From positions 1-55,101 of the forward strand of contig JAQBVG010000003.1 of the NCBI GenBank assembly GCA_027623655.1: DNA of 55,101 nucleotides, written 5' to 3'. Below are positions 22,499-32,185 of this stretch, one piece after another. The notes under the pieces were generated by a model. That model worked only from the letters and a program-made list of their open reading frames with translations. It ran no database searches and was not told the origin of the DNA. A program made the translations under genes and the position numbers. The stretch is from Chloroflexota bacterium. GTDB taxonomy: Bacteria > Chloroflexota > Dehalococcoidia > Lucifugimonadales > Lucifugimonadaceae. Numbering within the stretch: the first letter of the stretch is position 1; every line of letters starts with the position of its first letter.

Positions 22499-23347
22499 TC
22501 AGGCGGGCTTGTATGCCCGAAGTGTGAGATTAATCAGCGTAGTCTGCCAGTCGACCGCGTCCGGCCTGCTCCGCTCCTGCTTTAGCACCTCGGTGCCGGT
22601 GAATCCTGCTTCCTCGATCAGCTCAAGGTACTCGCTCATCACCGCAGCGCCGCCCACGCACGACACCCATTCCGCCGCTGACGCCCTGACTTCGTCGGGG
22701 AGTGGCGCTTCGGTAACCATGTCGGAAATGACGAATCGACCACCTGGCTTCAGGATGCGCTGAATCTCCGAGAATACGCGGTCTTTCTGTTCAGAGAGCG
22801 CGATCACGCAATTGGAAATAACGAGATCGACCGTGTTGTCAGGTTGCGGTATCGATTCGATGTGACCCAGTTTGAACACCACGTTCTCCGTGCCGAGATT
22901 GGCCGCATTCTTCTGGGCCAACTCGATCATCCGAGGTGTCATGTCTATACCGATGACGAACCCTTCATCGCCAACTTCCTTCGCGGCGAGGAAGCAGTCG
23001 ATACCGCCCCCGGAACCTAGATCAAGCACTGTTTCGCCGGGCTTAGCATCGGCAATGCCGACCGGATTACCGCATCCGCCCGATGCGCCTGCCGCCTCGT
23101 CAGGTAAAACCTGGCGCTGATCGGCTGAGTAGTACCTGTCAGTTGCCTTGCGCCTCGTCGGGTCCGCTGCCCGCTCGGCAGCAGACTCTGCAAGGGCACC
23201 GTACTGGTGTTTGACCGCCGCAGTAATAGTTTCGAGCTGCGTATGACTAATTTCAACTACAGACCCGTCGCTGCAGCAATCGTCACCACAGCATGCAGCG
23301 ACGGCGTCGATCGAGGTCAATGTTCCAAGGGGGTTCAAGTTACTCAT
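22499..23347 (-). CDS. arsM: Arsenite methyltransferase-like SAM-dependent methyltransferase
   Basis: GGCGNPVGIADAKPGETVLDLGSGGGIDCFLAAKEVG, GIDMTPRMIELAQKNA, VISNCVIALS, WVSCVGGA; conserved Cys positions retained, Cys-rich N-terminus. Confidence 0.85.
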   Translation of the reverse strand: MSNLNPLGTLTSIDAVAACCGDDCCSDGSVVEISHTQLETITAAVKHQYGALAESAAERAADPTRRKATDRYYSADQRQVLPDEAAGASGGCGNPVGIADAKPGETVLDLGSGGGIDCFLAAKEVGDEGFVIGIDMTPRMIELAQKNAANLGTENVVFKLGHIESIPQPDNTVDLVISNCVIALSEQKDRVFSEIQRILKPGGRFVISDMVTEAPLPDEVRASAAEWVSCVGGAAVMSEYLELIEEAGFTGTEVLKQERSRPDAVDWQTTLINLTLRAYKPA

Positions 23348-23350
23348 AGC

Positions 23351-23806
23351 TCAATCTCCAAATATGTCGGAATCAATAACCGTCGTAGTACAGCAGACTG
23401 GATCAATGCCCGCTTCCTTCACGGCCATCTCGATCTGCGGTAAAACCATCGACCAGGCAAGTGCCGAAGCACGATAAGCCTCAAATCCAAGACCAGACAG
23501 CGAGTAAATCTTGCGCTGGCGACCGCGAATCACCGCTGTCTCGAGTTCGACATAGCGCCCGATCTCCAGCTCTCTTAGCATGGGGTAGATCATGGCGTCA
23601 GTCGGTCTAGCATCGCAGCACAATGCGATTCTCGATCCAATTTCGTAGCCGTGCATCGGCCCCGAACTCAATTGCTGCAACATGAAAAATCGTAGAAGGC
23701 TTTTTCTGTTTAGAGTCTGCCAGTAAGCGACGTCGACAAGATTGTTTGCCGACGATCGGCTCGTTGTCGACTCGGTGGTCATGGTCATCAGGATTGTCCG
23801 CTCCAC
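23351..23806 (-). CDS. PadR family transcriptional regulator with Cys pairs
   Basis: LLRFFMLQQLSSGPMHGYEIGSRIALCCDARPTDAMIYPMLRELEIGRYVELETAVIRGRQRKIYSLSGLGFEAY; C-terminal DPVCCTTTV. GTG start, or ATG at 23788. Confidence 0.82.
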   Translation of the reverse strand: MERTILMTMTTESTTSRSSANNLVDVAYWQTLNRKSLLRFFMLQQLSSGPMHGYEIGSRIALCCDARPTDAMIYPMLRELEIGRYVELETAVIRGRQRKIYSLSGLGFEAYRASALAWSMVLPQIEMAVKEAGIDPVCCTTTVIDSDIFGD

Positions 23807-23828
23807 GTATCGGTACTCGATGTATACC

Positions 23829-23847
23829 TATCGTAACGATATATCGT
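23829..23847. promoter_or_regulatory. Candidate operator between the divergent padR-arsM and polA genes
   Basis: TATCGTAACGATATATCGT: inverted repeat TATCGT-A-ACGATA overlapping perfect palindrome ACGATATATCGT (three ATCGT half-sites). Confidence 0.55.
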
Positions 23848-23962
23848 CAGAATAGGCATGTCAACGATTCTCAGCATCAGCCGTGGTCTCCCGCACCAGA
23901 AGCTATAATCCGCCTACTCCCCGTACACACACGTGTTCGCACAGACACCGTTAAGAGATCAG

Positions 23963-26782
23963 ATGACGACTATCCCGGCAACAAAAGACGACAGGCTTTT
24001 CCTCCTGGTAGATGGTCACGCGATCGTATTCCGGGCATGGTTTGCAGTACGCGATCACCTGATTACCTCATCTGGACAGAACACCACCGGTGTCAGCGGG
24101 TTCATGACGATGTTCCTGAAGGTGTTGCGCGAGCAGAGTCCGACACACGTGGCGGTGACTTTCGACACGAAGGCGCCTACATTCCGTAAAGAGATGTTCC
24201 CGGAGTACAAGGCCCAGCGGCAGGAAGTTGACCCGGCACTCCACGAGCAGATTCCGATCCTGAAAGAGATCCTTGCTCCAATGGGTGTACCGGTCTACGA
24301 ATACGAGGGATTCGAGGCCGACGACCTGATCGGCACGCTCTCAAAACAGGCGACCGAGCAGGGCTTCAGGACACTAATACTGACCGGCGATGCCGATCAA
24401 TTGCAGCTCGTAGACGAGAAGACCTCGCTGCTTATGTATACAGGCTGGGGTGACGCAAAAATCTACGATCCCGCCGGTGTTGCCGAACGGTACGACGGAT
24501 TGGGTCCAGATTTTGTTGCCGAGATCAAGGCACTCGAAGGCGATACTTCCGACAACATCCCCGGAGTTCCGGGAGTCGGAAAAAAATCGGCCCGCGCAGT
24601 TCTTACCGAGTTGGGTCATTTCGATTCTCTTTTCAGCCGATTGAACGAAATCGAAAACATCCCGGGCCTCAGAGGTGCGAAGCGGACCATGAAGCTCCTT
24701 GAGGAGCATCGAGAGACAGCAGCAAAGGCACTTGTTCTGACGAGCATAGTGCGTGATGTGCCCGTTCAGTTCGATCCCGAAACCTCCCGGTTTGGTGAGT
24801 ACGATCGTGAAACCGTGCTTAAAGCTCTGCTCAACTATGAACTACGCCAGGCGGCGAATCGTCTTCCTAAAACCGAATCAACCACCGGCGCGAATGTGAA
24901 GGGCGCACATACGGGCCAACTCGATTTGATAGCGGAGACTGAAACCCCGGTCGAGCCGCTTGGCGACTACGAGATCGTCACCGACATGCCGAGCCTGAAC
25001 AACATGATTGCCCAGATAAGGGCCAGGGGTGAGTTCGCATTCGACACCGAAACCACCGGCCTCAACTCGATGATAGATGATCTCGTCGGACTCTCGTTCG
25101 CTATCAAAGCGAAGCACGCATGGTATGTGGCGATCGGACATACCGAGGGCGACCAGGTTCCTTATGCCGAAGGATTAGCTGCCCTCCGACCCCTGTTCGA
25201 AGACGGGTCGATAAAGAAAATCGCACACAACGCAAACTTCGACATCATGGTGCTCGCCACCGCGGGCATCGAACTAACGGGGCTCGCGTTCGACACCATG
25301 ATCGCTGCCCAACTCTGCGGTCGAATGGCGATCGGCCTGAAGCAACTTGCTCTCGATCTGTTCCATGCCGAAATGACAGAGATAAAAGAGCTGATAGGCG
25401 TCGGACAAAAACAGATCCCGATGTCCCACGTACCGATCTACAAGGCTGGCGCGTATGCCGCCGCCGACGCAGATTTCACGTGGCGGTTATATGAACATTT
25501 CGAACCGGAAATCGACAAACACCGGGCCCGGTACGTTAATTATGAAATCGAGATGCCACTGTTGCCGGTGATCGTTGAAATGCAACGCAACGGCATGATT
25601 GTCGATAAATCCGTGCTTGCCAAAATGTCAGAGGTCCTCGCTGCCGACATTCACCAGATCGAGCAGGCGGCAACAGCAATCGTCGGCGGTCGAGAACTGA
25701 ACCTCGCATCAAATCGACAGGTCGCCGACTTATTGATCGACGAACTCGGTGCACCGAAGACTCGCCGGACCAAAACAGGTTACTCGATGGATGCGAACGC
25801 CCTGGAACACATTCGCGAGGTCGAGGGACTGGACGACAGGGTCTACCAGATTGCCGACGCTGTGCTGAAGTACAGGGAATTGACCAAGCTGAAATCGACA
25901 TACGTCGACGCCCTCCCCCTCATGGTCAATCCGAATACCGGTCGGGTCCACACGAGCTTCAACCAGGTCGGTTCAGCCACCGGTCGTCTTTCGAGCACCG
26001 ATCCGAACGTCCAGAACATCCCGGTCCGCACAGAACTGGGTCGCAAGGTCCGTAAAGCATTCGTTGCCGACTCGAAAAACGGCTGGCAGCTCCTTGCCGC
26101 AGACTACTCGCAGATCGAACTACGAATACTCGCTCACATGTCCCAGGAGCCCGGGCTGCTGGAAGCTTTCCAGCGGGGCGAAGACATCCACGCGGCCACG
26201 GCACGAGCGATGTACGGGGTCGACGCCGTAACCCCGGATCAACGGCGAATTGCCAAGATTTTGAATTTCGGCGTTATCTACGGACTGGGACCTGTTGGCG
26301 TCGCCCGTCAAACGGACCTCACCCGGCAGCAGGGCCAGGAGTTCATCGACCTGTATTTCGGGAAGTACCCGGGCATCCGCGAATTTATCGAGCAGATGAA
26401 GCAGTCAGCACACGACACCGGGTTCGCCGAGACCATCACCGGCCGAAGGCGTTACTTACCTGACATCAATAATGCAGGACACCCCGGCCATAGGGCGGCA
26501 GCGGAACGTGTGTCTGTGAACATGCCCATACAGGGGACTGCCGCCGACGTGATCAAGCTGGCCATGATCAACATTTCGAACGAGATAAAAGCTCAGAGAA
26601 TGCGGTCGAAGATGTCCATACAGGTTCACGACGAGCTGATCTTCGAGATCGCACCGGGCGAGCTAATGGAAATGCAGTCGATGGTTACGACGATGATGCC
26701 AGCGGCTATGGACCTTTCAGTGCCTCTGCTGGTGGAAGCAAAGACCGGCCCAACATGGGGCGACATGGACTCCGCGGAGTAG
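23963..26782 (+). CDS. polA: DNA polymerase I with 5'-3' and 3'-5' exonuclease domains
   Basis: FLLVDGHAIVFRAWFA, GEFAFDTETTGLNSM and HNANFD (exo), LLAADYSQIELRILAHMS, QVHDELIFE. Confidence 0.97.
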   Translation: MTTIPATKDDRLFLLVDGHAIVFRAWFAVRDHLITSSGQNTTGVSGFMTMFLKVLREQSPTHVAVTFDTKAPTFRKEMFPEYKAQRQEVDPALHEQIPILKEILAPMGVPVYEYEGFEADDLIGTLSKQATEQGFRTLILTGDADQLQLVDEKTSLLMYTGWGDAKIYDPAGVAERYDGLGPDFVAEIKALEGDTSDNIPGVPGVGKKSARAVLTELGHFDSLFSRLNEIENIPGLRGAKRTMKLLEEHRETAAKALVLTSIVRDVPVQFDPETSRFGEYDRETVLKALLNYELRQAANRLPKTESTTGANVKGAHTGQLDLIAETETPVEPLGDYEIVTDMPSLNNMIAQIRARGEFAFDTETTGLNSMIDDLVGLSFAIKAKHAWYVAIGHTEGDQVPYAEGLAALRPLFEDGSIKKIAHNANFDIMVLATAGIELTGLAFDTMIAAQLCGRMAIGLKQLALDLFHAEMTEIKELIGVGQKQIPMSHVPIYKAGAYAAADADFTWRLYEHFEPEIDKHRARYVNYEIEMPLLPVIVEMQRNGMIVDKSVLAKMSEVLAADIHQIEQAATAIVGGRELNLASNRQVADLLIDELGAPKTRRTKTGYSMDANALEHIREVEGLDDRVYQIADAVLKYRELTKLKSTYVDALPLMVNPNTGRVHTSFNQVGSATGRLSSTDPNVQNIPVRTELGRKVRKAFVADSKNGWQLLAADYSQIELRILAHMSQEPGLLEAFQRGEDIHAATARAMYGVDAVTPDQRRIAKILNFGVIYGLGPVGVARQTDLTRQQGQEFIDLYFGKYPGIREFIEQMKQSAHDTGFAETITGRRRYLPDINNAGHPGHRAAAERVSVNMPIQGTAADVIKLAMINISNEIKAQRMRSKMSIQVHDELIFEIAPGELMEMQSMVTTMMPAAMDLSVPLLVEAKTGPTWGDMDSAE

Positions 26783-26793
26783 ATGATCTCGCA

Positions 26794-27615
26794 TTGCCTG
26801 AACTTCCTGAAGTCGAGTCGCTAAGACGCTATCTAGCGAGAGAAGGCCTGATCGGCAGCGTTTTCGAGCGGGTGACTGTAGAGCTTAAGCCAAGTCCTGA
26901 AAAAGGGACCGGAGCGATCTCCGGCATAGAGCAACTACCGGGCCGCAGGGTCGGCAGCCTCCAGAGGCGCGGCAAGCAGATCGCCGCCGTGCTCGACCAG
27001 GGTGTGCTGGGCCTTCACATGGGGATGACTGGAAGAATCGAGGTTCTGAGGCCGGAGGAGCCGCTTCCAAGATTCACTCGCGTCGAATTTCGAATGCGAA
27101 ACGGCAACCACGAAATACATGCAGCGCTGGTCGATCCCAGAAGATGGGGTGCCGTTCGGATGTTTGACAGCCTGCCATCTGCATTCGCCGGGCTGGGTCC
27201 GGATGCGCTCGATCCGACTCTCACGAAAGAACATTTCGCGGAAGCAGTCAGTCGACGCAAAGCACCGATCAAACCGCTGCTACTTGATCAATCGCTGATT
27301 GCCGGTGTCGGGAACATCTATGCCGATGAAGCGCTACACAGGGTCAAAATCGCACCGGGTCGACGGGCCAATCGCATCTCAGCCGGAAACTTGCACGCCC
27401 TGTTCGGCGCGATACGAGAATCACTGGATCATGCCCTGGCTTTCATCATGGATCATCCAGACGATCGTGGTCGACCGTTCATTGTCGACGCTCACGACGA
27501 CCGGATGCGCCTGCGTCGAGTACCGGGTTCGTTCTGCCCCGGTTGCGAGATTCCGCTACGGACAAAAAGCTTCGGAGGTCGAACGGCCTACTACTGCGCA
27601 AACTGCCAGCACTGA
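26794..27615 (+). CDS. mutM: Formamidopyrimidine-DNA glycosylase
   Basis: (M)PELPEVESLRRYL from TTG start; GVGNIYADEALHRVKI; FCPGCEIPLRTKSFGGRTAYYCANCQ zinc finger. Confidence 0.96.
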   Translation: MPELPEVESLRRYLAREGLIGSVFERVTVELKPSPEKGTGAISGIEQLPGRRVGSLQRRGKQIAAVLDQGVLGLHMGMTGRIEVLRPEEPLPRFTRVEFRMRNGNHEIHAALVDPRRWGAVRMFDSLPSAFAGLGPDALDPTLTKEHFAEAVSRRKAPIKPLLLDQSLIAGVGNIYADEALHRVKIAPGRRANRISAGNLHALFGAIRESLDHALAFIMDHPDDRGRPFIVDAHDDRMRLRRVPGSFCPGCEIPLRTKSFGGRTAYYCANCQH

Positions 27616-27843
27616 GTCGACACTGACGCAATCTGGTGCCCGCATTCGTCAACTTTGTTTGGACAAGCCCGGTATCGGCCGGTCTTCGGTCTCATTCGTT
27701 ATACCGTGTACCCCCGACCGGACCAGGCACGAACAGCCTGGCCTAGTTCCCGACCGCAAGCGGCGGATCCGTTCACCCACTACCGTTCGGATCCCGGTTA
27801 CCGGTCCTACCCCGCATGAAGCGCCCAACGCTAACGTCGCCTG

Positions 27844-28068
27844 TTAATTGAAGCCTACGTCGTCAAGGTTTTCGTGTTTTCTGTCTCGGAGTCGGTCGCG
27901 TAGTGCAATCCAGAAAAGAATCAGCAGGCCAAGGCCCGAAACACTCCATCCGATTGCGTAAAGGATCCAGGAGTCTTCTGTCGCAATGAGCACGATGATG
28001 CCAATTGCGGCGAGCACAGCCCCAATGAGGATCGTGACCATGCCGGACAGTTCAAGAAGTTGTTTCAT
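27844..28068 (-). CDS. Small membrane protein (two TM helices)
   Basis: MKQLLELSGMVTILIGAVLAAIGIIVLIATEDSWILYAIGWSVSGLGLLILFWIALRDRL; start 28068 preferred over 28233. Confidence 0.6.
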   Translation of the reverse strand: MKQLLELSGMVTILIGAVLAAIGIIVLIATEDSWILYAIGWSVSGLGLLILFWIALRDRLRDRKHENLDDVGFN

Positions 28069-28324
28069 TGACTCCTCCAAATATGCCCCGACCGACGCAG
28101 GAGTGGAACCACGCTTTACTCGCCCAACGGCCTCCCTGGATGGACCGCACGACGGTTCGGTTTGAAAGAGCCTGCAGCCGTGACGACGCCATAAATATTG
28201 TCCAACGCCTCCAGCATTTAAACCAGACCGCATCGCTGAGGAATCTGTAGTGTTTCGCTGTTACGGAACGCCCGGTTTCGCGATTAGACTTATTCTTTGT
28301 GCGGTCTCGGACCGACACCTCTGC

Positions 28325-28414
28325 GGAGGGGTGGCAGAGCGGTTGAATGCGCTTGTCTTGAAAACAAGTATGTCCGTAAGGGCATCGCAGGTTCGAATCC
28401 TGTCCCCTCCGCCA
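28325..28414 (+). tRNA. tRNA-Ser (anticodon TGA), CCA encoded
   Basis: GGAGGGG acceptor paired with CCCCTCC; anticodon stem CTTGT/ACAAG with loop CTTGAAA; long variable arm TGTCCgtaaGGGCA; T-arm GGTTCGAATCC. Confidence 0.96.
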
Positions 28415-28573
28415 TATTTCACTGGCAGCACAAGAATTATCGTGACCAGCTGTCAACACTCGGAACCAGTCAGGGTGATGGATATTTCCTTCGGTTCTAT
28501 TGCACATGAGGTGTGGCTCGGATAATGTCGAGCGTTTGGATTTTCCGCACCCTCCGTTCTCGGGCCAACCTCA

Positions 28574-30247
28574 TTGAAACTATTCGGCACCGTGCTCCTG
28601 GTCTCGGCGCTCATTCTGCTGACAGCATGTCAATCAAGCTCAATACCGGATAGTGAACAAGCCCAGGAGCAGCAAAATCGCGACGAGGAGAGAGGTACTA
28701 CTCCGATCAGGTCCACTCCGATTGCGTCGAGCCTCAAACCATTCCGGACACCGCAACCCGCCTCTGCAGTTGTCGTTATTGATGGCAATCTGTCCAGGAG
28801 CGGCTTCATCGGCTCGGATGGCGGGACCATCGAGGCGATGGGAGGCGACGGGACTGGCTACACACTCAACTTTCCCCACGGTGTTCTTGTCGACGAGACT
28901 TTGATTACGCTAACTCCGATAGTCTCCGCTTCTGCATGGCCCATCGTTAACGGCGAAGCGGCGCTGGGAGTGCGAATCTTGCCCGACGCCACGCGCCTCA
29001 TGGGCGAAGCAGCGTTGACCATCAGACCCGGTCGCGCAGTTGGCTCGGTCGCCGCTTTCTCTGCCGAGTCGGGGGGAGGGAATTTTCACTTCGACCTGAT
29101 CAATCCAGGGACCGACGCAATCATCCTCCCGATCACGCATTTCGGTGATCAGTTCATCGGTGAGACGGAAGAGGCTACCGGGGATCAACACGAGGTCGAA
29201 GGACCTTCCGCCGGACGTGTTGCACCCGAAGATCTAGCGGGGCAGCTGGCCAATGTCGCTGGTGAAATCCTGGCTCGTGAACGAGCACGGCAGTTGAAGG
29301 GCGATGCTCCAGACGAGGCGGTATTCAACCGCCTGCGTGAACTCGGTGATGAGTTCTACACTCATGCCATCGAACCTTATATTGACGAGTGGGCTCACGA
29401 TTGTGAGGCCTCGAAGGAGCACACAGCGACCGCATTCCAGTGGGCGCGCTATATGATCCTGATTGGCGTCGACGAAGACGACGTTCGCATTACAAAGATC
29501 TTCACCGAGACCGTCAGGGCAGTCGAAAACTGCCTCAACGAACTACTGGAACCGTGCCTTAAAACTTCTGACCTGCCGGAGGCGCTGGGATTGCTTCGGA
29601 CGCTGAACCTGCTGAGCGATTCGCCCGAATACGAAGAATTCGACGTTTTTGAGAGCATATGTGGCGGCGTCTACGGCAGCATAACAAGCGAATCGATAAG
29701 ACTTCCTCTCAACGATATCCCCGTGGGTTATGATGGGGACGGACCGATTTTCTACGAACAGACCGTAACAGGATGGTTTTCGCTCCCTTCATTGTTCGAT
29801 GAAGAGTCCGACGACTCCGCTGAGTATGAAGGCACTGGCGGCCAGTCCGTATATCTTGAAGTTCGAGGCAAGTCTCGTAGAGAACACGCTGGTCTCTGCG
29901 GCATTTCGTATCAGCAAGAGGATTGGTTCGGCAGCGCATCATTGCAGGCTACCCTCCTGGTCGATTTCCAGGATGCCAACATTGCCCGCATTTCAATGGG
30001 TTGGGGTGAACCCGCCCGGGGTTTAAGTGTCTCTCACCGGTTTGACCGGGACTGCAACGTGCACCACGAGGAGACCATTGCTGAATGGCAATGGTCTCTT
30101 GATTGGCAGGGTGGTTTGGACGGTAAGGTCAGTCCAGACAGGAAGCGTGTCACGTTTGACTTCAGGTCTGAGGACGAATTCAATCACTCGACCGCGACGC
30201 TCACTGGTGTGCTGTACTCGAAGAATCCGCTTCACAGGTGGGATTGA
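28574..30247 (+). CDS. Large lipoprotein with a ZU5-like N-terminal region
   Basis: MKLFGTVLLVSALILLTACQSS lipobox (TTG start); GSDGGTIEAMGGDGTGYTLNFPHGVLVDETLITLTPI. Confidence 0.75.
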   Translation: MKLFGTVLLVSALILLTACQSSSIPDSEQAQEQQNRDEERGTTPIRSTPIASSLKPFRTPQPASAVVVIDGNLSRSGFIGSDGGTIEAMGGDGTGYTLNFPHGVLVDETLITLTPIVSASAWPIVNGEAALGVRILPDATRLMGEAALTIRPGRAVGSVAAFSAESGGGNFHFDLINPGTDAIILPITHFGDQFIGETEEATGDQHEVEGPSAGRVAPEDLAGQLANVAGEILARERARQLKGDAPDEAVFNRLRELGDEFYTHAIEPYIDEWAHDCEASKEHTATAFQWARYMILIGVDEDDVRITKIFTETVRAVENCLNELLEPCLKTSDLPEALGLLRTLNLLSDSPEYEEFDVFESICGGVYGSITSESIRLPLNDIPVGYDGDGPIFYEQTVTGWFSLPSLFDEESDDSAEYEGTGGQSVYLEVRGKSRREHAGLCGISYQQEDWFGSASLQATLLVDFQDANIARISMGWGEPARGLSVSHRFDRDCNVHHEETIAEWQWSLDWQGGLDGKVSPDRKRVTFDFRSEDEFNHSTATLTGVLYSKNPLHRWD

Positions 30248-30598
30248 TCCTCGTGACCAGGCAGTTTTAATGGTTTCAAGCGGCTGAATCGCGACGGCAC
30301 GAGGGAATGTCGCAGGTTCTCTGTGATGGAGTTGTCGGAAGCTTGCCGATGGCTACAGACGCGCGGTCGTTGAACACCTTTTCCAACACAAATCTGGATT
30401 GCGTTATCACGTAAAGGTCAGTCCGTGTTCCGTTTCCGATGATGTCTCCAGCACATACAGGAAAAGGCAAGAGAGATATGGTCCGGCACAACGATGCACG
30501 CGTTTGCCTCGTGCCATACTGAGTGAAGGGCTCGCGTAGTGCGACTTCCGGCCGAGGTTGGCCTTTAACAGGAGGACGGTCTGGACGCCTGGATCCTG

Positions 30599-31834
30599 GT
30601 GATTTTTTCCACCGTCTACGCCGGGATGATGGCAGGCCAGGTACCGGGCCTCAGACTCAACCGCTCCGGCATCGCCGTTCTCGGGGCGATCGCCGTCATA
30701 TTTGTCGGCGGTAGCACTCCATCGGCCGTAGTCGACGCCATCGATTACTCGACACTGGGCCTTCTGTTCGGCCTCATGGTTGTGTCTGCGCAGTTCAGGC
30801 TTGGCGGCGCTTATACGAGGATGACAGCTCGTCTGGCGACCGCGGATGTAGGTCCGTCCGGATTGCTCCTGCTCGTCATAATGGTGTCCGGCGCTCTCTC
30901 TGCGATCCTCTCAAACGACATAATCGCGCTTGCAATGGCCCCGGTGCTTATCGACATAGCCCGTGCCCGCCGTCTCGACCCAGTTCCATTTTTGCTGGGC
31001 CTTGCGGCAGGAGCCAACGCCGGTTCAGCTGCCACTCTCATCGGCAATCCACAAAACATCCTTGTCGGTCAGGCACTTGATATGCCGTTCGCTCGCTACC
31101 TGTTCGTCGACGCGTTGCTGCCTTCGGTTGGCTCGTTGGTCATCTCGTGGCTTGTTATACGAAGAGTGTTCCGGTCTCGGCTGGCGATGCGGATCGAATG
31201 GGCACCGGCAAGACACCCGGATGCAGCCCCTCTCGCGGCACACGAGGCTCCGAATTTCAACCCGATCGAGACCGGCAAAGGTGTTGCAGCGGTGCTCGTG
31301 CTGGGCGTCCTGTTTGTCGGCAGCTGGTGGCACCGGGATATCGTGGCCCTTGTGTGCGCCGGGACACTGGTGGTGAGCAATCTGAGGGCGTTCCGCGGTT
31401 ACGTTGCGCTGGTGGACTGGAAACTACTGGCACTCTTCGCAGCTTTGTTCGTGCTGAACGACGCAGTCGCAGCCACGGGTGCATTCGAGTCTGCTGCTGA
31501 ATCGATGGCCGGTCGTGGGCTCGACATTCAAAATCCGGCGTGGCTGTTCGGAGCGTCCGCTGTACTGTCGAATATCGTGTCCAACGTGCCTGCGACGATG
31601 ATATTGCTTCCGTTCGCGACCCACGTCGCATCCGGTGTTGTGCTGGCGTTGTCGAGCACGCTCGCCGGCAATCTGATCATAGTGGGGAGCATTGCGAACA
31701 TTATCGTCGTGGAGGTGGCAGCGAAGCACGGAGTGACAATTGGTTGGCGGACCCATGCGCGCTCCGGTATCCCGCTCACGCTGCTTTCACTGGCGATTGC
31801 TGCAATTTGGCTTTTGGCTCTACACGGCCGTTAG
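30599..31834 (+). CDS. Ion-transporter superfamily permease (SLC13/ArsB/CitMHS-like)
   Basis: About 410 aa, many TM helices; GALSAILSNDIIALAMAPVLI and SAVLSNIVSNVPATMILLP repeats, GSAATLIGNPQNILVG. Confidence 0.88.
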   Translation: MIFSTVYAGMMAGQVPGLRLNRSGIAVLGAIAVIFVGGSTPSAVVDAIDYSTLGLLFGLMVVSAQFRLGGAYTRMTARLATADVGPSGLLLLVIMVSGALSAILSNDIIALAMAPVLIDIARARRLDPVPFLLGLAAGANAGSAATLIGNPQNILVGQALDMPFARYLFVDALLPSVGSLVISWLVIRRVFRSRLAMRIEWAPARHPDAAPLAAHEAPNFNPIETGKGVAAVLVLGVLFVGSWWHRDIVALVCAGTLVVSNLRAFRGYVALVDWKLLALFAALFVLNDAVAATGAFESAAESMAGRGLDIQNPAWLFGASAVLSNIVSNVPATMILLPFATHVASGVVLALSSTLAGNLIIVGSIANIIVVEVAAKHGVTIGWRTHARSGIPLTLLSLAIAAIWLLALHGR

Positions 31835-31945
31835 CCGGCGTTCCGACCGTCGCTGCCCGGCTCTGTCGGAACTCGAGAATGATCTGAGAAGAAGCCAGCT
31901 CTGGCCGTTTCAGACCTCATAATCAGGTACTCCGCCCCTCCCCCT

Positions 31946-32046
31946 GATTCGCCTGGTAGCAGACCCAACGACGCGAGTCGTGCTTGTCCCAAAGACAAGT
32001 ATGACCAGAATCCGCACTGGCGGTTCGAATCACGTCTCTTCCGGCA
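31946..32046 (+). pseudogene. Decayed tRNA-Ser-like sequence
   Basis: TGCTTGTCCCAAAGACAAGTATGACCAGAATCCGCACTGGCGGTTCGAATCACGTCTCTTCCGGCA aligns along its length with the 3' part of the intact tRNA-Ser at 28325-28414. Confidence 0.5.
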
Positions 32047-32185
32047 AATTCTCATCCCAGTGTTCGAAAACGCCTGATGTCTAACTAGCCGTGTCACAGT
32101 GTAGATTTGCCACCACACACTGTATTTCTTTTGTGCACAAGGCAGGCAGCATGCTGAACCAACCCCGGGCTGGATCGTTCAGGCG

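Noticed and set aside
28325-28414. tRNA-Sec, considered because of the selenoprotein
   Set aside because: Normal 7-bp acceptor stem and TGA anticodon, so it is tRNA-Ser; no tRNA-Sec or sel genes were seen in the window
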